NCBI RefSeq assembly: GCF_024691275.1
Contig: NZ_JAILNU010000042.1
Location: forward strand, 1 to 49,486
Direction of reading: 5' to 3'
DNA length: 49,486 bases
Source of the DNA: Ruminococcus sp.
GTDB lineage: Bacteria > Bacillota > Clostridia > Oscillospirales > Ruminococcaceae
Part shown: piece after piece, positions 25,110 to 33,400 of the stretch
How positions within the stretch are numbered: the first letter of the stretch is position 1
How the letters are laid out: every line of letters begins with the position of its first letter
The notes under the pieces: generated by a model
What the model was told of the DNA's origin: nothing
The model's input: only the letters and a program-made list of their open reading frames with translations
The model's database searches: none
Made by a program: the position numbers and the translations under genes

Positions 25110-25246
25110 CGCTGCTGATAAGCGTGATGCTCATATAGATGATCTACATGGGATCATGGGGGACACCTTTCTGAGGAGATGTTCTCCCCGATATCTCACG
25201 TAAAATTATCTGTATAAGCACCGTGCTCATTCAGCAGCGTTTTTTT
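25110..25246 (+). ncRNA. Structured RNA and terminator downstream of the regulator
   Basis: CGCTGCTGA (25110-25118) pairs with TCAGCAGCG (25231-25239), which is followed by seven T residues. Inside lie CGTGA/TCACG (25123-25127 with 25196-25200), ATGATC/GATCAT (25139-25144 with 25152-25157) and GGGG/CCCC (about 25158-25161 with 25186-25189). This multi-helix closed structure is more elaborate than a plain terminator. It could be a 3'-UTR-derived small RNA or an attenuated leader; no promoter was seen inside it. I do not recognise a known RNA class. Confidence 0.45.
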
Positions 25247-25596
25247 CGTGAGAAGCTCTCGTCATAGTTGTCAAAAAAAGTTGTCATGCCAAATTACACA
25301 TAATTTGCAGTAAAATTGCAGATGGACAAAGCGGAAAGTTATAAAGGATTTGCATACAACTTAGCGTATAAATGATATGAACAAATATTAAACAAAAAAT
25401 AAACTTTCACGCGCGTAAAACGAAATTCACAGCGTTTTGGCTGTTAAAATGTACAAAAATATTCAAAAAAGTTGCAATTTTAGGTATAATCACTTTACAA
25501 GCAGTTCCCCCCCATGATATAATAAGACATAAAATTTATTCTTAGTATCAGCATAAAACTGATATCAAAAATGCAGAAAAGGGGGGCTGCCATAAA
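25247..25596 (+). promoter_or_regulatory. Leader region with tandem promoters of the surface operon
   Basis: No gene is present. Two overlapping promoters are visible: TTCAAA (25462-25467), 17 bp, TATAAT (25485-25490); and TTTACA (25494-25499), 18 bp, TATAAT (25518-25523) with extended -10 TGA. An A-rich block at 25449-25470 closely matches the block upstream of the RiPP promoter. The 5' leader is about 70-100 nt and ends in AAAAGGGGGG before a GTG start. Confidence 0.7.
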
Positions 25597-26211
25597 GTGA
25601 GTACGATCGCAAAAGAAGTGACAGGCAACAATATTAGTAGTAAAGGATTTCGCATATATTCAGTAGCGCGAAAGGTCTTTATATATTGCCTGTCCGTTTT
25701 TATTGTTGCTGTCGCAATTTTCTTTGCAGCAGATAAAAGTCCTAAAAAGTCGATGTTTGGTTTCAGGTATTACACAGTACTGACCGATTCTATGGCACCT
25801 GAATTTTCAAGCGGAGATATGGTCTTTGTCAGAGTAGTAAATGCGAATAAAATAAAAGAAGGTGACATTATCACTTTCAATCCTTCAAGCGGAAGTGATG
25901 CATATCTTACCCACCGAGTTACTGAAAAAATAACTGACTATCAGGGCACAGGCGTAACTTGCTTCAGAACGAAGGGTGACGCTAACAATACCGACGATTC
26001 ATTTCTTATCGACGAGAGCAGAGTGATTGGCAAGGTAAAGTTCCATGTGCCAAAATTAGGGGTAATGGTCAGATTTGTTCAGCTTAGGTGGTACTTTATC
26101 CTGCCGTTGGTCGCGTTGATGTTCGTATTTTTTAAGATGATGAAGTACTACTTCGATTTAAAAAGCAAGAACGACAGTGCCCAGACACAACAAAGTATAA
26201 AGACAGAATAA
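25597..26211 (+). CDS. sipW: SipW-type signal peptidase I (first)
   Basis: A 204-residue membrane protease of the ER/SipW type. An N-terminal membrane segment (about residues 27-45) precedes the catalytic block VLTDSMAPEFSSGD with S65. The second catalytic residue is H106 in YLTHRVTE, replacing the Lys of ordinary bacterial signal peptidases. TKGDANNTDD and the Val-rich GKVKFHVPKLG block follow, then a second membrane segment (about 165-190). Translation starts at GTG 25597 behind a very strong AGGGGGG site. It is first in a nine-gene operon and 22 bp from a TasA-like substrate gene, so it should mature the SipW-dependent proteins encoded here. A second, different SipW-type gene lies further along. 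Confidence 0.92.
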   Translation: MSTIAKEVTGNNISSKGFRIYSVARKVFIYCLSVFIVAVAIFFAADKSPKKSMFGFRYYTVLTDSMAPEFSSGDMVFVRVVNANKIKEGDIITFNPSSGSDAYLTHRVTEKITDYQGTGVTCFRTKGDANNTDDSFLIDESRVIGKVKFHVPKLGVMVRFVQLRWYFILPLVALMFVFFKMMKYYFDLKSKNDSAQTQQSIKTE

Positions 26212-26233
26212 AACAAAAATAGGAGGATCGAGT

Positions 26234-27571
26234 ATGAATAATGACGTTTCCAAGAAGAAAAAAACTTCAAAAGAAAAGCGAGTGCTTATTGGTGCGCTTT
26301 GCGTAGCAGCTGCTGTTGTTGCAGGAAGTACCTTCGCATGGTTCACAAGTACTGATGAAGTAACCAATAAGCTGTCGGCATCAGGCGATTACGGCGTAGC
26401 TATTGCCGAAGACTTCACACCGCCAGAAGACTGGATACCTGGTCAGTCTATCAAGAAGGCAGTTACCGTAGTTAATACAGGTAACGTAGACGCATTTATA
26501 AGAATGTGGTTTTCGGGTACTATGAGAAAAGTTACCGAAACCGATTCCGGTACAACTTTAGATGATTTTGCCTCTGCTACTTTGACAACTTCAAATTTAG
26601 GCGGTAATTTCAAGTACACGGACGGAACAAATTTCTACAGACAGCTAAGTGATAGTGAACGTAAAATAATGCAGACAGGTGAACTTGCATATGCAGGCGG
26701 TGCCTATAAGTTTACATCAAATGCGGCAGGTTCCTCAGAGGAAACAGGTGCTGCATATACAGCTTCTGATGTGGCTGTAAGATTAGTAGACAGTGACACG
26801 TTTGAGCCTACAGGGGATGGACTCTTTATTTTCAGAAGAGTTAATTCCGCAACAGATGGCGTAGAGTATAGCGGCTATCTTAGAAAAACAATTGGCGATG
26901 ACAAATGTTATTTTGCTCTTACCGATAAAACTGTTAAATCAGGTGGAGGGGCAAATCAGGACAGACAGGTATTTATCAAGGGGCTGACAGGTTTAACAGG
27001 CGCAACACTGATAAATAAAATAAAAGATGACACAACACTTTCTATACGTACAGCAACGCAATCTACAGTTGCTAACAGCGGTCTTACCTGGACATATACG
27101 GTTCCTACAACAGCTGCTGATTCGCCATTTAACAATACACATCCATATCTTACAGCGTCAATTGCAGGAGCTGCAGCTGGCTCTCAGGATGCATCTATCA
27201 AGATCAATGTTGAACTTGAGAATATCGGCGACGGTACAGCGCCTGATGAATGGCAGCACTTTGATAACACAGGTGCAAAGCATACATTCTATTATACTAA
27301 TGATCTTGACAGCTCAAATGATTCATCAAAGCTTGTTGCAAATGTACAGCTTGATAAGGGACTTAAAGAAGGCGCTTATGTTGCTTTTGACTTTGACTTT
27401 GATGTACATCTTGATTCTATCCAGATCGTTAAGGATACTGATAATAATGAACTCGATACACCTGTTAGCGGTGCTTCCGGTTGGGGAATTGCAGATGGCG
27501 CAAATGCAACAGCAGCTAAGGGTACAGCTACCAATAGCGGCAAGGAGATCAGCGCAGTTAAATGGTCATAA
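26234..27571 (+). CDS. TasA/camelysin-like SipW-dependent surface protein
   Basis: A 445-residue exported protein. A lysine-rich N-terminus and the stretch VLIGALCVAAAVVAGSTFAW, then FTSTDEVTNKLSA, form the SipW-type signal peptide: a hydrophobic core followed by the conserved (T/S)xDxVxNxF/L pattern. The mature part begins near DYGVAIAEDF and has the beta-rich features of the TasA/CalY family (GQSIKKAVTVVNTGNVDAFIR: a hydrophobic strand followed by N-x-G-N-x-D-A). In Bacillus, TasA forms extracellular fibres. This protein is larger than TasA (about 260 residues), with a Thr/Ser/Gly-rich middle insertion. No C-terminal anchor is present. The AGGAGGATCGAGT site precedes the ATG. It is probably the main structural subunit, given its place as second gene. 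Confidence 0.88.
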   Translation: MNNDVSKKKKTSKEKRVLIGALCVAAAVVAGSTFAWFTSTDEVTNKLSASGDYGVAIAEDFTPPEDWIPGQSIKKAVTVVNTGNVDAFIRMWFSGTMRKVTETDSGTTLDDFASATLTTSNLGGNFKYTDGTNFYRQLSDSERKIMQTGELAYAGGAYKFTSNAAGSSEETGAAYTASDVAVRLVDSDTFEPTGDGLFIFRRVNSATDGVEYSGYLRKTIGDDKCYFALTDKTVKSGGGANQDRQVFIKGLTGLTGATLINKIKDDTTLSIRTATQSTVANSGLTWTYTVPTTAADSPFNNTHPYLTASIAGAAAGSQDASIKINVELENIGDGTAPDEWQHFDNTGAKHTFYYTNDLDSSNDSSKLVANVQLDKGLKEGAYVAFDFDFDVHLDSIQIVKDTDNNELDTPVSGASGWGIADGANATAAKGTATNSGKEISAVKWS

Positions 27572-27625
27572 TAATCAATAATAATCAACTTACAAGTAAC
27601 TGATTAACGAAAAGGAGGCGGTTTA

Positions 27626-28372
27626 ATGAGTTTGAAACGAAAAGTATCAACACTTGTGAGCTGCCTCCTGCTGTTTTCGTGCAGCACGATAAACGCTTAC
27701 GCTGAAACTGCCCTGCCAAAGGGTGCAGTCAAGGGCTTGCCCGAAAAACTGACTGCCATGGACTCCGAGGGCAAGGCGGTAAACAGCGAGAGCGGCGAGT
27801 ATTTCTTCTCCGTCGATGATATGGTTTTCGGCGAGACATACTCAAAGGACGTTCAGCTTATGAACCTCCGCGACGATCAGGCATATAACATCTATCTGCA
27901 CACAGAGCCTATATCGAGAAGCGGCGATATAGACCTTGAAAAAGGGTGTGTCTGCAAGTTTTATCTGGACGGCAAGGAAGTTTACAGCGGCGATGTCAAC
28001 GGCAAGGGAAACCTTGATCTCACGCAGGAAGCTCTCGACCTCGGCAATTATAAGCCGGGCGACTCTCATACCCTCAAATGCAGCGTTTTGTGGAATGACG
28101 CTTCATCTGTGGACTATTCTCAGAGCAGCAAAAGAGTCGTCAGCACTGACGGCACTAAGGTGCTTAAAGAGACAAAGGGGCAAAACTACGGCGAGATCGA
28201 GTTCAAGTGGATATTCTATGCTGCTGTTGACGAGAAATTTGTTCCGCCGCACACAGGACTGCTTGCTGTTAATGGACGCACATGGCTCTACTGTATGGCT
28301 GCTGTAGCATCAATGATATTACTGATGCTGCCGCTTCTGTTCAGGCAGAAAAGGAAGAAGAAGCACGCATGA
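27626..28372 (+). CDS. Sortase-anchored surface protein with PPHTG motif
   Basis: A 248-residue exported protein. Residues 1-26 form a signal peptide (LVSCLLLFSCSTINAYA). The C-terminus is a sorting signal: PPHTG (207-211), a hydrophobic segment (about 219-239) and the positive tail RQKRKKKHA. PPHTG differs from LPXTG only in the first residue class and should be cut between T210 and G211. The middle is a beta-rich domain (VQLMNLRDDQAYNIYLHTEP) that could be a COE- or TasA-partner-like module. The gene overlaps the class B sortase gene by ATGA, so the two are translationally coupled and this is the obvious sortase substrate. The ribosome site is AAGGAGGCGG. It may anchor the fibre base to the peptidoglycan. 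Confidence 0.85.
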   Translation: MSLKRKVSTLVSCLLLFSCSTINAYAETALPKGAVKGLPEKLTAMDSEGKAVNSESGEYFFSVDDMVFGETYSKDVQLMNLRDDQAYNIYLHTEPISRSGDIDLEKGCVCKFYLDGKEVYSGDVNGKGNLDLTQEALDLGNYKPGDSHTLKCSVLWNDASSVDYSQSSKRVVSTDGTKVLKETKGQNYGEIEFKWIFYAAVDEKFVPPHTGLLAVNGRTWLYCMAAVASMILLMLPLLFRQKRKKKHA

Positions 28373-29127
28373 AGACAAAGATAATAGCTGCGGCGGCGTT
28401 ACTGCTCGCGGCAGCAGGGGCGTTCTGCGGAAGAAGGTATTATACGACAACTTATCTCCCGCAGAAACGCCTTGATGATGCAGTTAAAAAACAAGAGGAG
28501 ATCATTGCAGGGATCAGACCCGATGTAAGGGCACTTGCCGCAGCTTCGGGCGAAACCCCTGCCGATCCTCTTGAATACTGTGAAAATGTGAATGATGACA
28601 TAGTTGGGTGGATCACCATTCCCGATACAAATATTGATCTTCCGATAGTGCAGGGTGAGGATAATGATTTCTACCTGCACAATGGAGTGGACGGACAGTA
28701 CAACTATGAACTTGGCTGTCCGTTTCTTGATTATAGGTGCAGCCGCGATCTCAGCGGACTGAATTCGATAGTTTATGCCCATAATATGGAGGGCAGGCAA
28801 ATGTTTGCCGATATCCCGCTTTTTCGTGACGAAGCTTTTCTGGAGGCTCACAGCAGCGGAGTTCTGACTCTTAAAGACGGTCAGCACAATGTCAGGTTTT
28901 TTGCTTACCTGAGCCCCCTGAGTACATCGCCGTTATACAACACGGTATTTGTCTCGGAAAGCGAACGCAGGGAGTACACAGACTTCCTGTTCAGATCAGC
29001 AGATCATACATCATTTTTTACAGCTGAAGAACTCAGCGGACGTGAGGAGCTGCGGCTTCTGCTTCTCTCGACCTGCACCTTTGAGACTGACGAATCAAGG
29101 GGAGTTCTTGCAGGAATAATAGAATAG
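28369..29127 (+). CDS. srtB: Class B sortase
   Basis: A 252-residue membrane-anchored transpeptidase. ATG 28369 overlaps the upstream stop; the frame extended to 28282 lies within the previous gene. An N-terminal anchor (about residues 4-20) precedes the class B domain: DIVGWITIPDTNIDLPIVQG, catalytic H138 in YAHNM, C236 in LLLSTCTFE and R244 in DESRGVL. The DIVGWITIP start and the long loop before the Cys are typical of class B. It would attach the PPHTG protein, and possibly others, to the cell wall or to pilus subunits. It lies in the middle of the SipW operon, which is an unusual association. Confidence 0.93.
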   Translation: MKTKIIAAAALLLAAAGAFCGRRYYTTTYLPQKRLDDAVKKQEEIIAGIRPDVRALAAASGETPADPLEYCENVNDDIVGWITIPDTNIDLPIVQGEDNDFYLHNGVDGQYNYELGCPFLDYRCSRDLSGLNSIVYAHNMEGRQMFADIPLFRDEAFLEAHSSGVLTLKDGQHNVRFFAYLSPLSTSPLYNTVFVSESERREYTDFLFRSADHTSFFTAEELSGREELRLLLLSTCTFETDESRGVLAGIIE

Positions 29128-29136
29128 CGCATAGAT

Positions 29137-29628
29137 ATGAAAACACATTATTTAAAACGCATACTTAACGCAGTATATATGATAGTTTCTACGGCTGTTA
29201 TAGTGACGGGCATCATAGTAGTGGTGCTGTACCTGTGCGGCATACGCATCTTCAAGGTGAGGTCGGGTTCTATGGGAGAAGCTGTCCCGCTCGGAAGTTT
29301 ATGCTTTGTGAGCACTTACAGTTCGTATGAGAATATAAGTATCGGAGATATAATCTCTTTCCGTTTAGGTGATGATGTCATGGTAACTCATCGTGCAGAG
29401 GATATCACGGCAGACGGCGTGATGACCAAAGGGGACTGCAATGAGGGTATTGACCCCGATCCCGTTACCAGGGACAATTACATCGGAAAGACAGTATTTG
29501 CCATACCGTACCTCGGTGAGTTCCTCAACTCGCTGAACTCTATTACAGGACGTGTGATACTTGTATTTTTTGTTATTGCTATCATTATTTCAGGACGTTT
29601 GTTCAGAGGCGGCAAAATAGAGAGCTGA
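29137..29628 (+). CDS. SipW-type signal peptidase I (second)
   Basis: A compact 163-residue signal peptidase with the ER/SipW catalytic pair: S45 in RSGSMGEAV and H85 in VTHRAED, then MTKGDCNEGIDPDPV. Membrane segments lie at about 15-36 and 140-157. It differs from the first SipW-type peptidase in the operon (SGSMGEAV against TDSMAPEF), which suggests a separate substrate set. The next gene encodes a second SipW-type substrate. The gene lies 9 bp after the sortase stop, with only a weak ribosome site, so its translation probably depends on the upstream gene. Confidence 0.9.
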   Translation: MKTHYLKRILNAVYMIVSTAVIVTGIIVVVLYLCGIRIFKVRSGSMGEAVPLGSLCFVSTYSSYENISIGDIISFRLGDDVMVTHRAEDITADGVMTKGDCNEGIDPDPVTRDNYIGKTVFAIPYLGEFLNSLNSITGRVILVFFVIAIIISGRLFRGGKIES

Positions 29629-29660
29629 AGGAGCCTTCTGAGACAGGAAGGGGGGATATC

Positions 29661-30440
29661 ATGCGTTTTATAGCTGAATTTTTCCATAAAAGAAAGCGTC
29701 AGAAAATAACTGTTATAGCAGCTCTTCTGATAGTTTATTCTGTTGCTTCCGCAGGTATCTTCTCATATTTTCATGGCAGCGATCAGGTTACAAACAGGTT
29801 TTCTGCTGAAAAAAGCGCTGCATCTGTTACAGTTTCAGAGCCTTTGTGGACTGCAAGAGGACAGAAAATGGCAGGAGCTATGGAAGCAGGAATGGTCATA
29901 CCCAAAGACCCGAAGGGACTCAATAACGGAGATGAAGAACTGTATATAAGACTTAAAATGACGATAGAGCTTGATCCGATCAGCGGAAATCTTACATCGG
30001 GTACCGATAATGCTTCCACAGGCGAGCTTGGCATACCGACAAATGAACGAAGAAACAAAGGCATACTCGATGCCATAAAGATAAATGAAGCCTCATTGTT
30101 TACCAATACAGGGGCAGCTCTTGACTCATGGGGGTGCAGTCACGGAGATTATGTATGGACGGAAGAAGGACAGGACCTTTCAGGGGATATGCTCGTGTTC
30201 TATTTTTACTATACAGCAGGCGAAAAAAAAGGTGAAGATGATATCATGAAGCTTGTGATGCCCGGTGAGAGCACAACTGAGCTGTTTACGACCATAGAGC
30301 TCCCTGTATACAAGCACGAATTTCTGGGAGTATTCGATCAAAGCTTCAGGATAAATATACAGGCTGAGGCTGTTCCTGCATCAAATTATACTGAAGCACC
30401 GACGGTAGAAGAGATTATTACTTATTTCAACAGCAATTGA
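29661..30440 (+). CDS. Second SipW-dependent (camelysin-like) exported protein
   Basis: A 259-residue protein with a basic start (FFHKRKRQKI), a hydrophobic core (about residues 19-37) and then FHGSDQVTNRFSAEKSAASV. This has the same DxVxN-R/K-F/L pattern as the TasA-like protein encoded three genes upstream, so SipW-type processing is expected. The mature region contains beta-strand-rich segments (ELYIRLKMTIEL, LVFYFYYTAGE) and ends without anchor or membrane segment. It is about the size of TasA/CalY proteins. It directly follows the second SipW-type gene by 32 bp with AGGAAGGGGGG as ribosome site. A minor fibre subunit or assembly partner is likely. Confidence 0.78.
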   Translation: MRFIAEFFHKRKRQKITVIAALLIVYSVASAGIFSYFHGSDQVTNRFSAEKSAASVTVSEPLWTARGQKMAGAMEAGMVIPKDPKGLNNGDEELYIRLKMTIELDPISGNLTSGTDNASTGELGIPTNERRNKGILDAIKINEASLFTNTGAALDSWGCSHGDYVWTEEGQDLSGDMLVFYFYYTAGEKKGEDDIMKLVMPGESTTELFTTIELPVYKHEFLGVFDQSFRINIQAEAVPASNYTEAPTVEEIITYFNSN

Positions 30441-30464
30441 TGTTATATGAGGGGTTGACGGTTT

Positions 30465-33400
30465 ATGGAGAACAACTTTGAGACTAAATATAAACCTCTT
30501 GGTACGAGGTTATTTGCCGTATTAACGGCTTTTATAGCAGGACTCACCTTTGTTGGTGATCCTGCTTTCTCTGCAAAAGCAGAAGAGATGCCTGCGGAGA
30601 TCGTCGGGGAACTTCTCGGCGATGAGAGTATTCCCGAGTACTCTTTTGATGAGACAGACGATGTTATTGTGGATGATTTCCCGGAGGTCACGGCGAGCTA
30701 TGTCCCTATGAGTGATGAGGAGCAGGCAGAAATAACAAAGGCGCTTTTCATTTCAAATATGAAGGAAGTCGACCTCAAAGACGGCGAAACAGGATTTGTG
30801 CAGATCAGTGATTCAGGTGATATAGCTGAACAATCAATGAAGACGTACATTTTGCAGTATGTTTTTACATCGTCCGAGCAGCAGGAAGGCGATACTGCTC
30901 ACTATATAGAGCGTTCTGATAATTTCATCATAAAAGGCAAGATAACTGTAAATACCGAGCATATCCTTGAAGCAGGACACATGGAATTCAGACTGCCGAG
31001 GCATCTGCTTCAGCAAAGAAACGGCGGATACTGCGAGATATCCAGTGTTGCGGTGGGTGAGTTCCCTGTAATACCCGTAAAAGATGAAAATGGTATTTAT
31101 CAGATAGGTGAAAACTATAGTCCAAGTATGGCAGTATTCAATTATTATATTGATAATGAAACCGATGAGTATGTTTTCATCAATTATGGTACACTTACAA
31201 GTAATGCAGCTGTAGTAGAGGTAAGCTATAACAAGGTCGATGTATTTGAAGTCAGAGACAGCACTGAATGGAGTATTAAACCATCAGCCAAGCTTGTATA
31301 TTTTATTGAAAAGACAGGTCATCTTTATGTTAATGGTTCTCCTGTTTTGGACGTTGGAGGTGAGCCGCTTTACCTGACACAGTGTATGTGTAATGACGAA
31401 TACCTCTATATGAGTTCCGCAGAAGAGGATACCTCAAAAAACAAACGTATAGTATATTATGATTCAAACGGAAACCCGAAGTATGTATATGAAAATTCAA
31501 AAAACTGGTATTCAATAACAGGCGTGGAAGGTGTGCATTCTGCCGAGTGGCTCGTTACCGGACGCGACCCGATGACAGAAGATTTCCCTGTAATTACGGT
31601 ATGCTATGATACAGAAGAAGTTAACAGAGAAATTGACAACGGCATTTCAGGCAAGATTAAAACAGATGTAACACTTGATTCTGTCACAAAATATCCCGAG
31701 AGCAATAACAGCAGCGGTTACGGTGCTCAGCTTTACACAAAGGGACAGATGAGCAAGTACATCAACGTCAATAATCTGCCTTCCGAGGTGCTTAGCGGAA
31801 ATAAACTCAGCGATGATTATATCTATACCTGCTGGAGAGTGTACACAAAGGGCACTTGTACGCAGCCGTGGTCTATGCTTTTACAGGAAACCCCGAAGGC
31901 AGCAAGTTTTGTTTCCGGTACCGCTGAGGTAGTTAAGGACGGCAGCGGTAATATAGTTTATAATGATGTTCCCGGTGCTATCGTTCTCGGCGTTTCGACC
32001 ATGCTGCCTAACAGCTACAGCAAGCGTACTGACAGCAAAGTCGGCAGTAATTCCTCAGACATAACACGACTTAAAAGTTATGTTGATATTGATAATTGGT
32101 CGGAAATGGGCGACTGGTGGTATGTTGCGGATACAAATACCGAGATGCGCGGCTCATTCGGATTGCAGAGCGTTATCAAGGAGCATAAATTCAATTTGGG
32201 CTACTATGTGGTGGTTGCCTATCCGAGAAATGAACTTTCATCTTACGGCGATGGCGAGTCTGAACAGTATCCGCCGCTCAAAAACGAAGTTATTGTACAC
32301 CTTTATTCAAGAGATGACGCAGTTGACCAGTATGCAGGAAGTGTGTCGAACGATAATATCGTCTACAAGAAGTTCGAGTGGAAGGGCGGAGAATATTACG
32401 TTCACACTTATAAGCGCGTAGATGGCGAATGTAAAGACGGACTTCTGAGCGTTTATGATAATCTTGCCGCAGAACCGGGAGCAGACGGTTATATCGGTGA
32501 TATATGGTTCCATGAAAGCTATCGTATCGGCGGATACAAATGCTGCCATAATACAAAAGATTATTCTTATGAGGAAGGTAAATATTATAAAGTCGTGAAT
32601 ACTGACGATGTTCTGACCGCTCAGCCATACGGCGAAGTAAAGTACAACGGCGAAATAAAGCGAGTATACGGAGTTCCGAAGGTTCTCGACGGAAGTGATT
32701 ATTTCTACAGCAAGGCTGTTCTGACTATCTCGGAGTTTGAGGTAGATCCCTATGAGGACTACGTTTATGCCCTTGATGATGAGGCAGCTGCTCAGAAAAT
32801 TTTACCTGATAACAGCAAGAACCGTGACTGGATCGTTTACGGCTGGTATGAAGACAGTTCAGACTGGGTACCGATAGACCTCACAAAATACGGTTGTGAA
32901 CATTCAACTCTTTCTGTTCAGGATTATGTCAAAATGCGCGGAAAGAGCGATCAGCTGAAAATTACTTTTAATTTCAAGGATAAGGGCGAAAAATGTCCAT
33001 ACCGATTAAAGGTAGAGCATAACAGCATAGCTTACAACACAAGAATGAACTGGGATCTTGAAACTCAGCTAAAACTTGATTCATCAACGTTGAACGAAAC
33101 AGGTATCCGCAGCAAAATGTATTTTGATGACGGTACTCCGGTGACTTCCGGTGCGACATATGAAATGTTCAGGATAAGTCTCAGGAACTATTCCGCAACA
33201 AAGTCTACAGTATATGACGAAAAAAAGGGCGGAGTACAAGGTGATATGATAGATCACTACGATAACGGTGGAGGGACTTATCAGAATATCGCAGGCTTGG
33301 CTGACAGAACTCTTGTAAATGCCAACAGATACCAGTTTGTGGATATGAGTAAGTTTTATTCAGGCGGACCTTTGTATAGGCAGAAAGACAACCTTACAAA

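Noticed and set aside
25494-25596. Possible riboswitch in the leader of the surface operon
   Set aside because: The leader is under 110 nt and shows no stable set of helices or terminator; tandem promoters explain the region sufficiently.
27027-27581. 184-codon frame overlapping the TasA-like gene
   Set aside because: A low-complexity shifted reading of Thr/Ser/Ala-rich codons, without ribosome site, wholly inside a well-supported gene.
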